Assembly (NCBI GenBank): GCA_019285715.1
Contig: CP079108.1
Coordinates: 2,557,001 to 2,621,000 of the forward strand
DNA: 64,000 nt
Origin: Sphingosinicellaceae bacterium
GTDB lineage: Bacteria; Pseudomonadota; Alphaproteobacteria; Sphingomonadales; Sphingomonadaceae
Direction of reading: 5' to 3'
Made by a program: the position numbers and the translations under genes. The stretch's first letter is position 1; the number at the start of each line of letters is the position of its first letter. The notes under the pieces were generated by a model. The model was not told the origin of the DNA. It made no database searches and was given only the letters and a program-made list of their open reading frames with translations. This document shows positions 33,401 through 41,588 of the stretch, piece after piece.

Positions 33401-33717
33401 TCCTGATCATCGACTTCGCCATCGACGCCGAGCGCAACCACGGCATGACCCCGCGCGAGGCGATCCGCGAAGCCTCGCTGCGCCGCTTCCGCCCGATCAT
33501 CATGACGACGCTGGCCGCGTTCTTCGGCGCGGTACCGCTGGCGATCGGCTTCGGCGAGGGCGCGGAACTCCGCCAGCCGCTCGGTGTCGCCATCGTCGGC
33601 GGGCTGCTGGTCAGCCAGGTGCTGACGCTGCTGACGACTCCGGCCGTCTATCTCGCGCTCGACCGCTTCCGCCGGCGTGGGCCGGGCGAAGTTCATGCCA
33701 TGCCGGTGGCTGCCTGA
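30466..33717 (+). CDS. mdtC: RND efflux permease, MdtC-like, with periplasmic insertion
   Basis: Second RND permease of the pump, 1083 residues, with helix-4 GFVVDDAIVVLENISRY and helix-10 GIVKKNAILIIDFAI intact. It is about 55-60 residues longer than MdtC proteins: residues 771-831, between VYVPS and MVPLSAIAKW, form a Ser/Thr/Ala/Gly/Gln-rich low-complexity stretch (TLASTDASAANPLSATTSGQ is part of it) in the periplasmic porter region. MdtB lacks it (VPSSSGSPVPLG). Start GTG 30466 overlaps the mdtB stop as GTGA. Confidence 0.93.
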
Positions 33718-33734
33718 TGGAAATGTCCGCAATG

Positions 33735-33858
33735 CCCCTCTCCCCAGCCCTCTCCCCTCTCCGCTTCGCGGGGGGGCGAGGGAGCAGCAAGGATGGGCCA
33801 CTTTCTAGCTCCCTCTCCCCCCGGCGCAGCCGAGAGGGGAGAGGGTTGGGGAGAGGGG
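33735..33858. repeat. C/G-rich palindromic repeat at the start of the OMF gene
   Basis: Inverted repeat with 51-bp arms 33735-33785 and 33808-33858 (roughly 44 of 50 pair) and a 22-bp loop. The arms begin CCCCTCTCCCC and end in GGGGAGAGGGG. It belongs in style with the repeat at 7937-8069. It lies between the mdtC stop and the lipoprotein signal peptide of the OMF gene. The right arm contains GGGGAGAGGG followed by TTG 33846, a possible ribosome site and start codon. Confidence 0.88.
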
Positions 33859-35324
33859 CACTAGCCCTCCTCCTCACCACCGCCCTCGCCGCCTGCACGG
33901 TCGGCCCCAACTACCACCGCCCGCCGACGGTCGGCACGGCACCGCCCGCGAACTGGAAGGCCGCCCCCGGCTGGCAACCCGCCGCGCCTGCCGACGATCA
34001 CCCCCGCACCGACTGGTGGGCGATGTTCGACGATCCCGTGCTGAGCGACCTCGAGGCCCGCGTGCCCCGCGCCAACCAGGACATCGCGGCCGCCATCGCC
34101 GCCTACGACCAGGCGCAGGCGCTGGTCCGCGAGAACCGCGCGGCGCTGTTCCCGACCATCGGGCTGTCGGGCGGCGCGACCCGCAGCGGCGGCGGTGGCG
34201 GCGGCGGCAACATCGTCTCGAGCGGCGGTACGACCTCGATCAGCACCGGCGGCGGCGCGCGCAACCGCTTCTCGCTCGGCGCCAACGCCAGCTGGGTGCC
34301 CGACCTGTTCGGCCAGGTCCGCCGCGGCATCGAGGGCGCGCGTGCCAGCGCCCAGGCCAGCGCCGCCGACCTGGCGAACGTCACCCTCGCCTCACAGGGC
34401 GACCTCGCCACCAACTACATCGCCCTGCGAGGCCTCGACGCCCAGCTCAAGCTCTATGATGCCACCACCGCCGCCTACCAGCGCGCCCTCGAGATCACCC
34501 GCAACCGCTACAACGCCGGCGTCTCGGCTCGCGCCGACCTCGTCCAGGCGGAGGCCCAGCTGAAGGGCGCTCAGGCCAACGCGGTCGACCTCGAACGCCA
34601 GCGCGCAGTCTACGAGAATGCCATCGCGGTGCTGGCCGGCGAGAATCCGTCGCGCTTCCAGATCGCCGCCGTCGCGTGGCACCCCGTTGTCCCGGCAATC
34701 CCGGCACTGCTGCCCTCGACGCTGGCCGAGCGTCGCCCCGACGTCGCCGCCGCCGAGCGCCGCACTGCCGCCGCCAATGCGCAGGTCGGCGTCCAGACAG
34801 CGGCCTTCTTCCCGACCGTATCGCTCACCGCCCAAGGCAGCACCTCCGGCAGCGCGGTCGGCCAGTTGTTCTCGGCCGCCTCCAACTTCTGGTCGTTCGG
34901 AGCCTCGGTGGCCTACACCTTGCTCGACTTCGGCGCCCGCCGCGCCCGCGTCGACGAAGCCAAGGCCGCCTATGCGCAGACCGTCGCCCAGTACCGCCAG
35001 ACCGTGCTGACCGCATTCGGCGAGGTCGAGAACAACCTGTCCGCCGCCGACGTGCTGGCCCGCGAGGAGGTGCTGCGCCGCGACGCCTCGGTCGCCGCCG
35101 ACCGGGCCGAGGCGATCGCTCTCAACCAGTATAAGGCCGGGCTGATCGCTTTCACCGACGTCATCACGCTGCAGGCCCAGGCCCTCAACGCGCGCCTGAC
35201 TCTCGTCGCCAGCACCCGCGACCGCCAGGCGACGGCGGTGTCGCTGGTGCAGGCGATCGGCGGCGGCTGGGATGCAACGCAGCCCGGCGCGTTCAGCGTG
35301 CCCGCTACTGCGAAATCACCCTGA
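33846..35324 (+). CDS. NodT-family outer-membrane efflux lipoprotein (OMF of the Mdt pump)
   Basis: TolC-like outer-membrane channel of the Mdt pump, lipid-anchored. From TTG 33846 it is 492 residues with a compact signal GRGALALLLTTALAAC (lipobox Cys at residue 16), then TVGPNYHRPP, the standard NodT N-terminus, two OEP domains with coiled-coil repeats, and NRYNAGVSARADLVQAEAQL. The frame is open from ATG 33717, overlapping the mdtC stop as TGATG and giving 535 residues, but its first 43 residues are translated palindromic repeat. Which start is used is unclear. Its 3' end overlaps the convergent tyrosinase gene by 20 bp. Confidence 0.9.
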   Translation: MGRGALALLLTTALAACTVGPNYHRPPTVGTAPPANWKAAPGWQPAAPADDHPRTDWWAMFDDPVLSDLEARVPRANQDIAAAIAAYDQAQALVRENRAALFPTIGLSGGATRSGGGGGGGNIVSSGGTTSISTGGGARNRFSLGANASWVPDLFGQVRRGIEGARASAQASAADLANVTLASQGDLATNYIALRGLDAQLKLYDATTAAYQRALEITRNRYNAGVSARADLVQAEAQLKGAQANAVDLERQRAVYENAIAVLAGENPSRFQIAAVAWHPVVPAIPALLPSTLAERRPDVAAAERRTAAANAQVGVQTAAFFPTVSLTAQGSTSGSAVGQLFSAASNFWSFGASVAYTLLDFGARRARVDEAKAAYAQTVAQYRQTVLTAFGEVENNLSAADVLAREEVLRRDASVAADRAEAIALNQYKAGLIAFTDVITLQAQALNARLTLVASTRDRQATAVSLVQAIGGGWDATQPGAFSVPATAKSP

Positions 35325-36795
35325 TCTTGCCAACCCGGGCGCGGGGCACATCGACCGCAGGCTTCGCCGCACCGGCCCCTTCCGGAGTCCGCAGGACAAG
35401 CACAACGCGCATCTTGGCGGCATCGAAGCCGGGCGTCTGGGCCAGTTGCGCGACCTTGCGGGTGATATCGAAGACCCGGCGCGGTGCCATCTCGGCCATT
35501 CCGCCGTGCCCGCGCATACCCGTGCGGTCGGCTTTTGTCAGCCCGAACAGCACGAGGTTGCCGGCGTAGCTCGGGTCGGTGAAGTCGAGCGTCTTGCCCT
35601 GCGGCGGGTTGAGGTAAATCTCGTAGAACCCTTCCGGATTGACGACGTCGAGGTCGTCGAAGGCGAGGTAGGTGCTCTTGGCAACGGCACCGGCGCTGCG
35701 TGGCGGCAGGTTGACCGTGGCCTCGGCAGCGCGGCCGCCGAGCGCCAGCGACGGCGCAGTGTCGACGGCCCCGACCGGCTGGCGGATGCGGGTCGCGAGC
35801 TGGTCGCTGATCTGCGTGGCGAGAACCTGCGTGGCCAAGATGAACCTCCGACGCGGATATTGGTAACCGAAGCTGTTGCAGGTGGCGAGCGCCCGGCTCG
35901 CCTTGACGGTCCGCTGTGCTCCGGTCTCGTCGAAGAAGCTGAACTCGCGGTTGAGCCAGGCCGCATCGCTCGGGTTGGCACGGCCACCGCCCTGCCCCAG
36001 CCAGGTCTCCCACAACCGATCGATATTGCAGTGATGGAGCCAGAAGATCGGGTCCTGCCCGGCGGTGTTGAAGCTCGACATCCAGCCGCCGACCGAGACG
36101 TGGACCGAGCCGTGTGGTGAGCCCTCGAGGCTGCCGGTGAAGCCGTTGTAGTTGGTCACCGCCAGCGCCGCGGTCGGTGATACCGCGCTCGCCGGGATCA
36201 GCGCGCCGGCGTTGATGCCGTTTGCGCGCTGGCTGACGAACAGCGAATTGCCCGCGGTATTGGCGCGGAACGGGGCCGGCACGGCGCGGTCGGCGGTCCA
36301 GTTCCAGAACGGCAGCATAAGCGTCGGCGACCCGCTGGCGGCGCGCAGGATGCGCTCGAAATAATAGAGGTAGAAGCGGTGCCAGCTGAGGAAATGCAGC
36401 GAGCCGTGCTCGCAGGTGCCCCACAGCGGCCGCTGCGGGTTGAGGTTACTGCCGTGGATACCGGCCTGGTACAGCCAGCTCGTCGGGTCGTCGAGCTTGC
36501 GGGATTGCATGACGGTGATGCCGTGGCGAAGCGCATCGAGCTGCGCCGGCGTCAGGCTGTCGATGTTCGGACGCGTCCGGCACACGCGCTTCAGAATGGC
36601 CGGGTTCAGGGTGGCGGTCGGGCTGAGCCGTCCGGTCGCCAGCTGTTCCGATGGCGGCGCGCCCAGCACACGCGTGCCGGCGCCGGCCGCGAGCGCGGTC
36701 GCGCCGGCCTTGATGATGAAATCCCTGCGGTCCACGGCTTCGCTCCCCGACCGCGCCGGCCCGCCCGCTTTGGGGCTGCGACGACGCATCTGCAT
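35305..36795 (-). CDS. Tat-exported tyrosinase/polyphenol oxidase
   Basis: A 496-residue type-3 copper enzyme that would oxidise phenols to quinones. It has a Tat leader (DRRDFIIKAGATALAAGAG) and then the copper sites: CuA in CEHGSLHFLSWHRFYLYYFE, and CuB in SPHGSVHVSVGG plus DPIFWLHHCNIDRLWETW. The C-terminal part contains TVNLPPRSAGAV and a DDLDVVNPEGFYEIYLN region like the C-terminal domain of plant polyphenol oxidases. ATGs at 36795 and 36789 are both possible. It overlaps the efflux OMF gene by 20 bp. No caddie (copper chaperone) protein is visible nearby. Confidence 0.9.
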   Translation of the reverse strand: MQMRRRSPKAGGPARSGSEAVDRRDFIIKAGATALAAGAGTRVLGAPPSEQLATGRLSPTATLNPAILKRVCRTRPNIDSLTPAQLDALRHGITVMQSRKLDDPTSWLYQAGIHGSNLNPQRPLWGTCEHGSLHFLSWHRFYLYYFERILRAASGSPTLMLPFWNWTADRAVPAPFRANTAGNSLFVSQRANGINAGALIPASAVSPTAALAVTNYNGFTGSLEGSPHGSVHVSVGGWMSSFNTAGQDPIFWLHHCNIDRLWETWLGQGGGRANPSDAAWLNREFSFFDETGAQRTVKASRALATCNSFGYQYPRRRFILATQVLATQISDQLATRIRQPVGAVDTAPSLALGGRAAEATVNLPPRSAGAVAKSTYLAFDDLDVVNPEGFYEIYLNPPQGKTLDFTDPSYAGNLVLFGLTKADRTGMRGHGGMAEMAPRRVFDITRKVAQLAQTPGFDAAKMRVVLVLRTPEGAGAAKPAVDVPRARVGKIRVISQ

Positions 36796-36972
36796 GGGGC
36801 ACACGGTGTTCCGCACTGCCCGGGTTGCGACCGTATGGCGACACTACATGGACCGGCCGGGTAAGGAACTGGTTAAGTTTGCGGCCGGCGGCCCAGGGTG
36901 GAGCTTGACCGCGTGGCATCGCACGCGCCAAACCCTGGACATCTGCACCGCAACATCGATCGGGCGGCAGCG

Positions 36973-37710
36973 ATGAAGGACATCTTCCCAGGGGGTGATC
37001 AGGCGGAGCAGCCCAAGCCGGGCCGCAACCTCACGCGGAGTATGCTCGACGTCATCGGACGGGCGATCGTTACCGGTCACTACGGCGAGCTGCCGTTCCC
37101 GACCGAGGCCGAGCTGTCGCTTCGACACGGCGTCAGCCGCTCGGTGACCCGCGAGGCCGTCAAGATGCTGACCGCCAAGGGTCTCGTCAGCGCGCGCCCG
37201 CGGGCCGGCACGAGGGTCCAGCCGGCGACCGCGTGGAACCTGTTCGATCCCGACGTTCTGCGCTGGTTGCTCGAGCGCCAGTTCTCGGTCGGGCTGCTGC
37301 GCTATTTCAACCAGTTGCGCATTGCCATCGAGCCCGAGGCCGCGGCACTGGCGGCACGCTTCGCCGAACCTGCCGACCTCAGGCGCATCGCCGCCGGCCT
37401 GTCGCGCATGGCGGCGGCGGAGCGTGGCGAGGACAATACCCTCGAGGCCGACATCGCCTTCCACGTCGCAGTCCTGTCGGCGTCGAAGAACCCCTTCTAC
37501 GTCCAGTTCCGGGACCTCGTTGCGACCGCGCTCCGGACCTCGATCCTGTACACCGACCGCATCAAGGGCCGCTCGGCGAGCCTTGCCGACCACGCCGCTG
37601 TCGAACGCGCGATCGCTGCACACGACCCCGACGCCGCCCGCGCCGCGATGCGCACCCTGATCGGCGACGTCCTCGAGCTGATCGAGTCGAACGAAGCGGA
37701 CGTCGGCTAG
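36973..37710 (+). CDS. GntR/FadR-type (FCD) transcriptional regulator
   Basis: A 245-residue repressor: N-terminal winged helix (residues about 20-85, with FPTEAELSLRHGVSRSVTREAVKMLTAKG) and a C-terminal FCD ligand domain with the metal/ligand residues in EADIAFHVAVLSASKNPFY and DHAAVERAIAAHD. The FCD pattern is the DgoR/galactonate-like class, and the convergent neighbour is an aldose epimerase, so a sugar or sugar-acid effector is a reasonable inference. The frame extends to 36898; ATG 36973 was chosen as the first ATG giving a normal N-terminus. Confidence 0.9.
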   Translation: MKDIFPGGDQAEQPKPGRNLTRSMLDVIGRAIVTGHYGELPFPTEAELSLRHGVSRSVTREAVKMLTAKGLVSARPRAGTRVQPATAWNLFDPDVLRWLLERQFSVGLLRYFNQLRIAIEPEAAALAARFAEPADLRRIAAGLSRMAAAERGEDNTLEADIAFHVAVLSASKNPFYVQFRDLVATALRTSILYTDRIKGRSASLADHAAVERAIAAHDPDAARAAMRTLIGDVLELIESNEADVG

Positions 37711-37765
37711 TCGAGAGTCGGAGGATGAGCGGAAGTTGGCTCCGCAGAGGCTGTAACCAGCGCTG

Positions 37766-37966
37766 TCCTACACATCACCTGCCTGGTACAATCTGCTTCG
37801 CGGAAGTCACGGTCGTCTGATCCCTCGTGCTGCTGGAGGCTGATTTACCGTGTTTATCCAGACACTTATGAAACACTACGCCACTTGGTAGCCCAAAAAC
37901 GACAGAGGCGGCAGGGTGCTAACTCTGACAACTCTCGTTCATGTTCGTCACTCGGCTGCGCCATAC
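37766..37966. repeat. intergenic element, copy B (conserved block pair)
   Basis: The second copy of the element described at 1817-2018. Block 1 (37766-37792) has TCCTACA, ATCACC and CTGGTACAAT; block 2 (37912-37937) has CAGGGTG and AACTCTGACAACTCTCG. Block starts are 146 bp apart here against 137 bp in copy A. Similarity continues right of block 2 to the stop codon of the aldose epimerase gene. No credible protein is encoded. Confidence 0.6.
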
Positions 37967-39160
37967 TCAGCGCGCTCCGAACTTGTAGACGATGACGTTG
38001 CGGTAGGTCTGGCCGGGCTCGAGCCGCGCCGATCCGAACGCCGGCTGGTTGGGTGTATCGGGGAACAGTTGTGGTTCGAAAACCAGTGCGTCACCCTGCC
38101 GGTAAAGGTTGCCCGACTTGCCGATGACGGTGCCGTCGAGGAAGTTGCCCGAGTAGAACTGCAGCCCCGGCTGGTTCGACCACAGCGCGAAGCGACGTCC
38201 CGACACCGGCTCGCTGACCGTCGCCATCAGGTGGTTGGCGGGCGTCGGCGTCGGTCCGATCACCCAGTTGTGGTCGTAGCCGCGACCGAGGACGATCTGC
38301 TGGTCGTGGCCGTCGCGGACCCCATTACCGACAGCACGCGGTGTGCGGAAGTCGAACACGGTGCCGGCAACCGGCTTCAGCTCGCCGGTCGGGATAAGCG
38401 TCGCGTCGACGGGCGTGAAGCTGTCGGCGGGGATGGTCACGAGGTGCCCCATCGCGCCGCCGGCCGAGCCCTCGCCGCCGAGGTTCCAGTACGCGTGGCT
38501 GGTGATGTTGACGATCGTCGGCCGGTCGGTGGTGGCGCGGTACTCGATGGTCAGCACGCTCGCCTCGTCGAGCGAATAGACTGCGTCCACGGTCAAGGTG
38601 CCGGGAAAGCCCTGGTCGCCGTCGCGGCTGACGTGGCGCAAGGTGACCGAGGCGGTCGGGCCCGACGTCACGCCGACGACGTCCCACAACACCTTGTCGA
38701 ACCCGACCGTGCCGCCGTGAAGCGAGTTCGGGCCGTCGTTGACGGGCGCTTGGTAGCTGGTGCCATCGAGAGTGAACCTGCCCTTGGCGATGCGATTGGC
38801 GAAGCGCCCGACGGTCGCGCCGAAGTACGACGGCTTGGCGAGATACCCCGCCATGTCCGCGCAGCCGAGCGCGACATCGGCCCGGCTGCCGTCCCGCCCC
38901 GGCAACACCACCGCCTGCAATGTCGCGCCCCAGGCGATCACTGTCACCGCGACGCCCGCCTGGTTGGTCAGCGTCACCGCCGCGACCGGACGTCCGTCGG
39001 CCAACGCTCCGAAGGTCGACGTCGACGCGTCCACGCTCCCCACCGCCGAGCCCGCCGACGCCGTACCGACCCGTCCGTCCATCGCTCGCGACACCCTTCC
39101 CAACACTCCGACCACTATCGCCCCGATACCGGGCGGAGCAACCGGCCGTAAGCGTGTCAT
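37967..39160 (-). CDS. galM: exported aldose 1-epimerase (galactose mutarotase family)
   Basis: Interconverts alpha and beta anomers of aldoses. The 397-residue protein shows the mutarotase motifs GATVGRFANRIAKGRF, NDGPNSLHGGTVGFDKVLWDV, NITSHAYWNLGGEG (catalytic His), YDHNWVIG and VFEPQLFPDTPNQP with the catalytic Glu. The N-terminal 50 residues before STFG are hydrophobic and Ser/Gly/Ala-rich and may be an export signal, though no clean cleavage site is seen. ATG 39160 chosen; 39082 is the alternative. It ends against the repeated intergenic element and faces the FCD regulator. Confidence 0.88.
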   Translation of the reverse strand: MTRLRPVAPPGIGAIVVGVLGRVSRAMDGRVGTASAGSAVGSVDASTSTFGALADGRPVAAVTLTNQAGVAVTVIAWGATLQAVVLPGRDGSRADVALGCADMAGYLAKPSYFGATVGRFANRIAKGRFTLDGTSYQAPVNDGPNSLHGGTVGFDKVLWDVVGVTSGPTASVTLRHVSRDGDQGFPGTLTVDAVYSLDEASVLTIEYRATTDRPTIVNITSHAYWNLGGEGSAGGAMGHLVTIPADSFTPVDATLIPTGELKPVAGTVFDFRTPRAVGNGVRDGHDQQIVLGRGYDHNWVIGPTPTPANHLMATVSEPVSGRRFALWSNQPGLQFYSGNFLDGTVIGKSGNLYRQGDALVFEPQLFPDTPNQPAFGSARLEPGQTYRNVIVYKFGAR

Positions 39161-39247
39161 TGCAGCCACCGCGAACCAGTCTTTTTCGCCGCATGTAACG
39201 ACGGGGTATTCTTCTGCTATGCACCGCACTTGGACGTGGGGGCACGG

Positions 39248-40411
39248 ATGTTTGGTTGGAACGGTGCACGTTCTTCGGCGGGCGCATTGGCGTCCGTGGG
39301 CACGTGGGCAACGGACTGGTTGATGCAGGCGGGTCCCGAGAATGGGCCGGCGATCCGGCAACGCATCACCAGCGAACTGCATCAGGCGGTGCCGATCTTC
39401 GGCGGCGGCGGCATCAGCACGGTGGCCGTAGCGGTCACGCTGGCGCAGCAACTCGGTCATCCGTTGCTCGTCGCGTGGGCCGCCAGCGAGGCCTTGCTAA
39501 TGGCGGCGCGACTGGTGCTGACATGGCTAGGACGGCGTCCGGCGCGCACCGGCCTGCCGTGGACGCCGAAAGGCCTGCTGATCCTTGAGATTGCCGGCGC
39601 GGCGAGCGTCGGATTTGGCACCACGGCGGCAATCCTGACCGGCCAATGGATGGGTATCGTGATCGGCTGGATGTCGGCCACGGCATTCGCCGGCGAGACC
39701 TGTGTCCGCAACCTTGGCACCCTGCGGCTGGTCACGACCATGTTATGCCTCGGCGCGGCTCCGCCGATCGCCGCGTGCCTGTTCACCGGAGTGCCTCTCC
39801 TCCAGATCGCGGGGGTGCTGACGGCAGTCTACACCGCCCGGATGATCTTCTCCGCGACGCGGCTGAGCAGCGTGCTGGTGGATACGATGCGCGCCGAGCG
39901 CGAGAACGATCATCGCGCCCGCCATGACAAGCTCACCGGCCTGCTCAACCGTGCCGGCCTCGAGCGCGAGATCGAGCTTATGCGCAATGATCACCCGCGG
40001 ACCAACCTGACCTTGTTCTTCATCGACCTCGACAGCTTCAAACTGGTCAACGACACCCACGGCCACGACACCGGCGACCAGTTACTGCGCGCCGTTGCCG
40101 AGCAGTTGCTGGAGCTGGTCGGGGCGCGGGACATCGTCGCACGCATCGGCGGCGACGAATTTGTAGTCGTGACTGCACTGAAACTCGTCGAGCCTACAGA
40201 ATTCGGGCGCGCGATCCTGTCTGCGATCAACTCCGCTCAACACGAAGTCAGCCTCAGCCGCACGACCGTCACTGCAAGCATCGGAGTAGCTCAAACGACA
40301 GTCGATGGCAGCGAGCTCGCCGACTTGATGAAGGCAGCCGACCTGCAGCTGTATCACGCCAAACATGCCGGCGGGTCGCGCTGCATGGTTGCGGACATCG
40401 ACGCCGCCTGA
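39248..40411 (+). CDS. membrane-bound diguanylate cyclase (GGDEF)
   Basis: Makes c-di-GMP from two GTP. The 387-residue protein has an N-terminal block of about six hydrophobic segments (residues 40-205) acting as a membrane sensor, a short linker, and a GGDEF domain from about residue 220: [32 protein letters not shown], and an intact RIGGDEF catalytic loop near residue 300. The inhibitory I-site is degenerate: the usual R-x-x-D before the loop reads GARD, losing the Arg. ATG 39248 preferred (39230 and 39323 possible). Heads the signalling island. Confidence 0.9.
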   Translation: MFGWNGARSSAGALASVGTWATDWLMQAGPENGPAIRQRITSELHQAVPIFGGGGISTVAVAVTLAQQLGHPLLVAWAASEALLMAARLVLTWLGRRPARTGLPWTPKGLLILEIAGAASVGFGTTAAILTGQWMGIVIGWMSATAFAGETCVRNLGTLRLVTTMLCLGAAPPIAACLFTGVPLLQIAGVLTAVYTARMIFSATRLSSVLVDTMRAERENDHRARHDKLTGLLNRAGLEREIELMRNDHPRTNLTLFFIDLDSFKLVNDTHGHDTGDQLLRAVAEQLLELVGARDIVARIGGDEFVVVTALKLVEPTEFGRAILSAINSAQHEVSLSRTTVTASIGVAQTTVDGSELADLMKAADLQLYHAKHAGGSRCMVADIDAA

Positions 40412-41483
40412 GGCGTGCACCGCTGTTGGCAACGCGGCTCGAATTACACTCCCGGGATCGCCTGATGCCCAGATCGTGCAGTGCGGCCTGGGCTAGCTAA
40501 GACCTCGCTTAGGGACCGCTCCCCGCAAACAACGTCCTCGACTTGCGAAGCCTACACCCGACAGGGGCATCGCGACAAAAAAGCGGCAAGCACACTGATT
40601 CGATCCGGCCAGGATCGAGTCTAAAGCACTGCCATCTGGAACCATGTCCAAATAAAAGAACGCACGCAGTTATTGCATGCGCACTACAATGTCCGCCAAC
40701 ACAGCTAGATTGCTCGCTGGCGTACCGATCAACACGGTACGCCAACCACCAGAACAGCTGGCAAGCACGCCAACCCGAATCGCTTACCCGTCGAAACGGC
40801 GGTTCGGACACAACGATCCCCCGGAAATCGGGCGAAAATTATGCAATCACAAATAAAGCCACGGTATGCCGCAGAAATAAATGCGCGACAAAACGCTAGA
40901 GTTAACTATTGTTAATCATTCGGCCACGGCTTCAGACGTTAGATCAGAACTGAAACGATCAGCTGACCGGACGGATATCGCCACCCGAGTGCGAGTCAGT
41001 GGTGAAGCCGAAGAAACGAGCGATAAGATCGAGCATGTAAGCCTCCGCGAGACAACCAAACGTCGTCAGCGGTCGGTTAGCATGCCGAACGCGACCGCGC
41101 AAGCGCCCGCACACAGATTTTTGGAATTTTTTTTCGATCCGCTCGTGTCAGAGGCGGATCGGGCACGACGAAATTCCATCACTGCCAGTGCTGGCCAATT
41201 GCTGGCTCTCGTTAAAAACAGTCAATCCCGAAGACTAGTTCATCACGGGTCGTCATTTCGCTCCTAAACTTATCAATCCATGATAACTTCACAGCCGCAA
41301 TCAAACATAATACTTCGAAATATAAACCTAATCATCACGACTAGCTCACGTCGTTTAACTTGGGTTTAGGAAAATCATTTAGCATCGACGTCAGCCGAGA
41401 CCTTCAAGTCGTTACTTTGTCGATATTGGTCTACAAGTTCAGAGCCACTGTCTAGATTTTCCGGAAACTATTGGTAAGGGAAA
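40412..41483. other. 1-kb AT-richer gap, no confident gene
   Basis: About 1070 bp between the GGDEF gene and the small peptide gene. Base composition is visibly lower in G+C than the flanks, and short frames here (such as 40881-41267 on plus, 128 codons) lack any domain pattern and have unusual codon usage. The region contains a perfect 10-bp inverted repeat at 40718-40744, T-runs near 41117-41134, and many A/T blocks near 41270-41480 suitable for promoters of the downstream signalling operon. It may be a foreign insert, a decayed gene or a long regulatory region. Confidence 0.6.
40718..40744. promoter_or_regulatory. perfect 10-bp inverted repeat
   Basis: TGGCGTACCG (40718-40727) and CGGTACGCCA (40735-40744) are exact reverse complements around a 7-base loop. 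It lies alone in the AT-richer gap, with no T-run after it, so it is better read as a protein-binding site or structured RNA stem than a terminator. No partner gene is obvious. Confidence 0.5.
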
Positions 41484-41588
41484 ATGACTGCAAATATCCG
41501 CTTACTGGCAACCTTTGTGAACGCGCTAATTTTACTAGTACAGATGATTCTGGTAATGCCGTCCTTCGCAGAATGGCTGAGCAAATGA
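41484..41588 (+). CDS. 34-residue membrane peptide coupled to EAL gene
   Basis: A short frame of 35 codons (ATG 41484 to TGA 41586-41588) encodes one hydrophobic helix: MTANIRLLATFVNALILLVQ begins the peptide and ILVMPSFAEWLSK ends it. AAGGGA sits 4 bases before the ATG. The TGA overlaps the ATG of the EAL gene (ATGA, 41585-41588), the standard arrangement for translational coupling. The EAL protein itself begins with a hydrophobic helix. I know of no family for this peptide. It could be a leader peptide or a small membrane partner. Confidence 0.6.
   Translation: MTANIRLLATFVNALILLVQMILVMPSFAEWLSK

Noticed and set aside
40543-40899. 118-codon frame near the 10-bp inverted repeat
   Set aside because: No recognisable protein features; it looks like chance reading of non-coding DNA.
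40902-40915. Possible CtrA site TTAA-N6-TTAA
   Set aside because: The spacing is 6, not the required 7, so it does not fit the known site.
40881-41267. 128-codon frame in the AT-richer gap
   Set aside because: No domain pattern, poor ribosome site and composition unlike neighbours. It could be real but is not supported.
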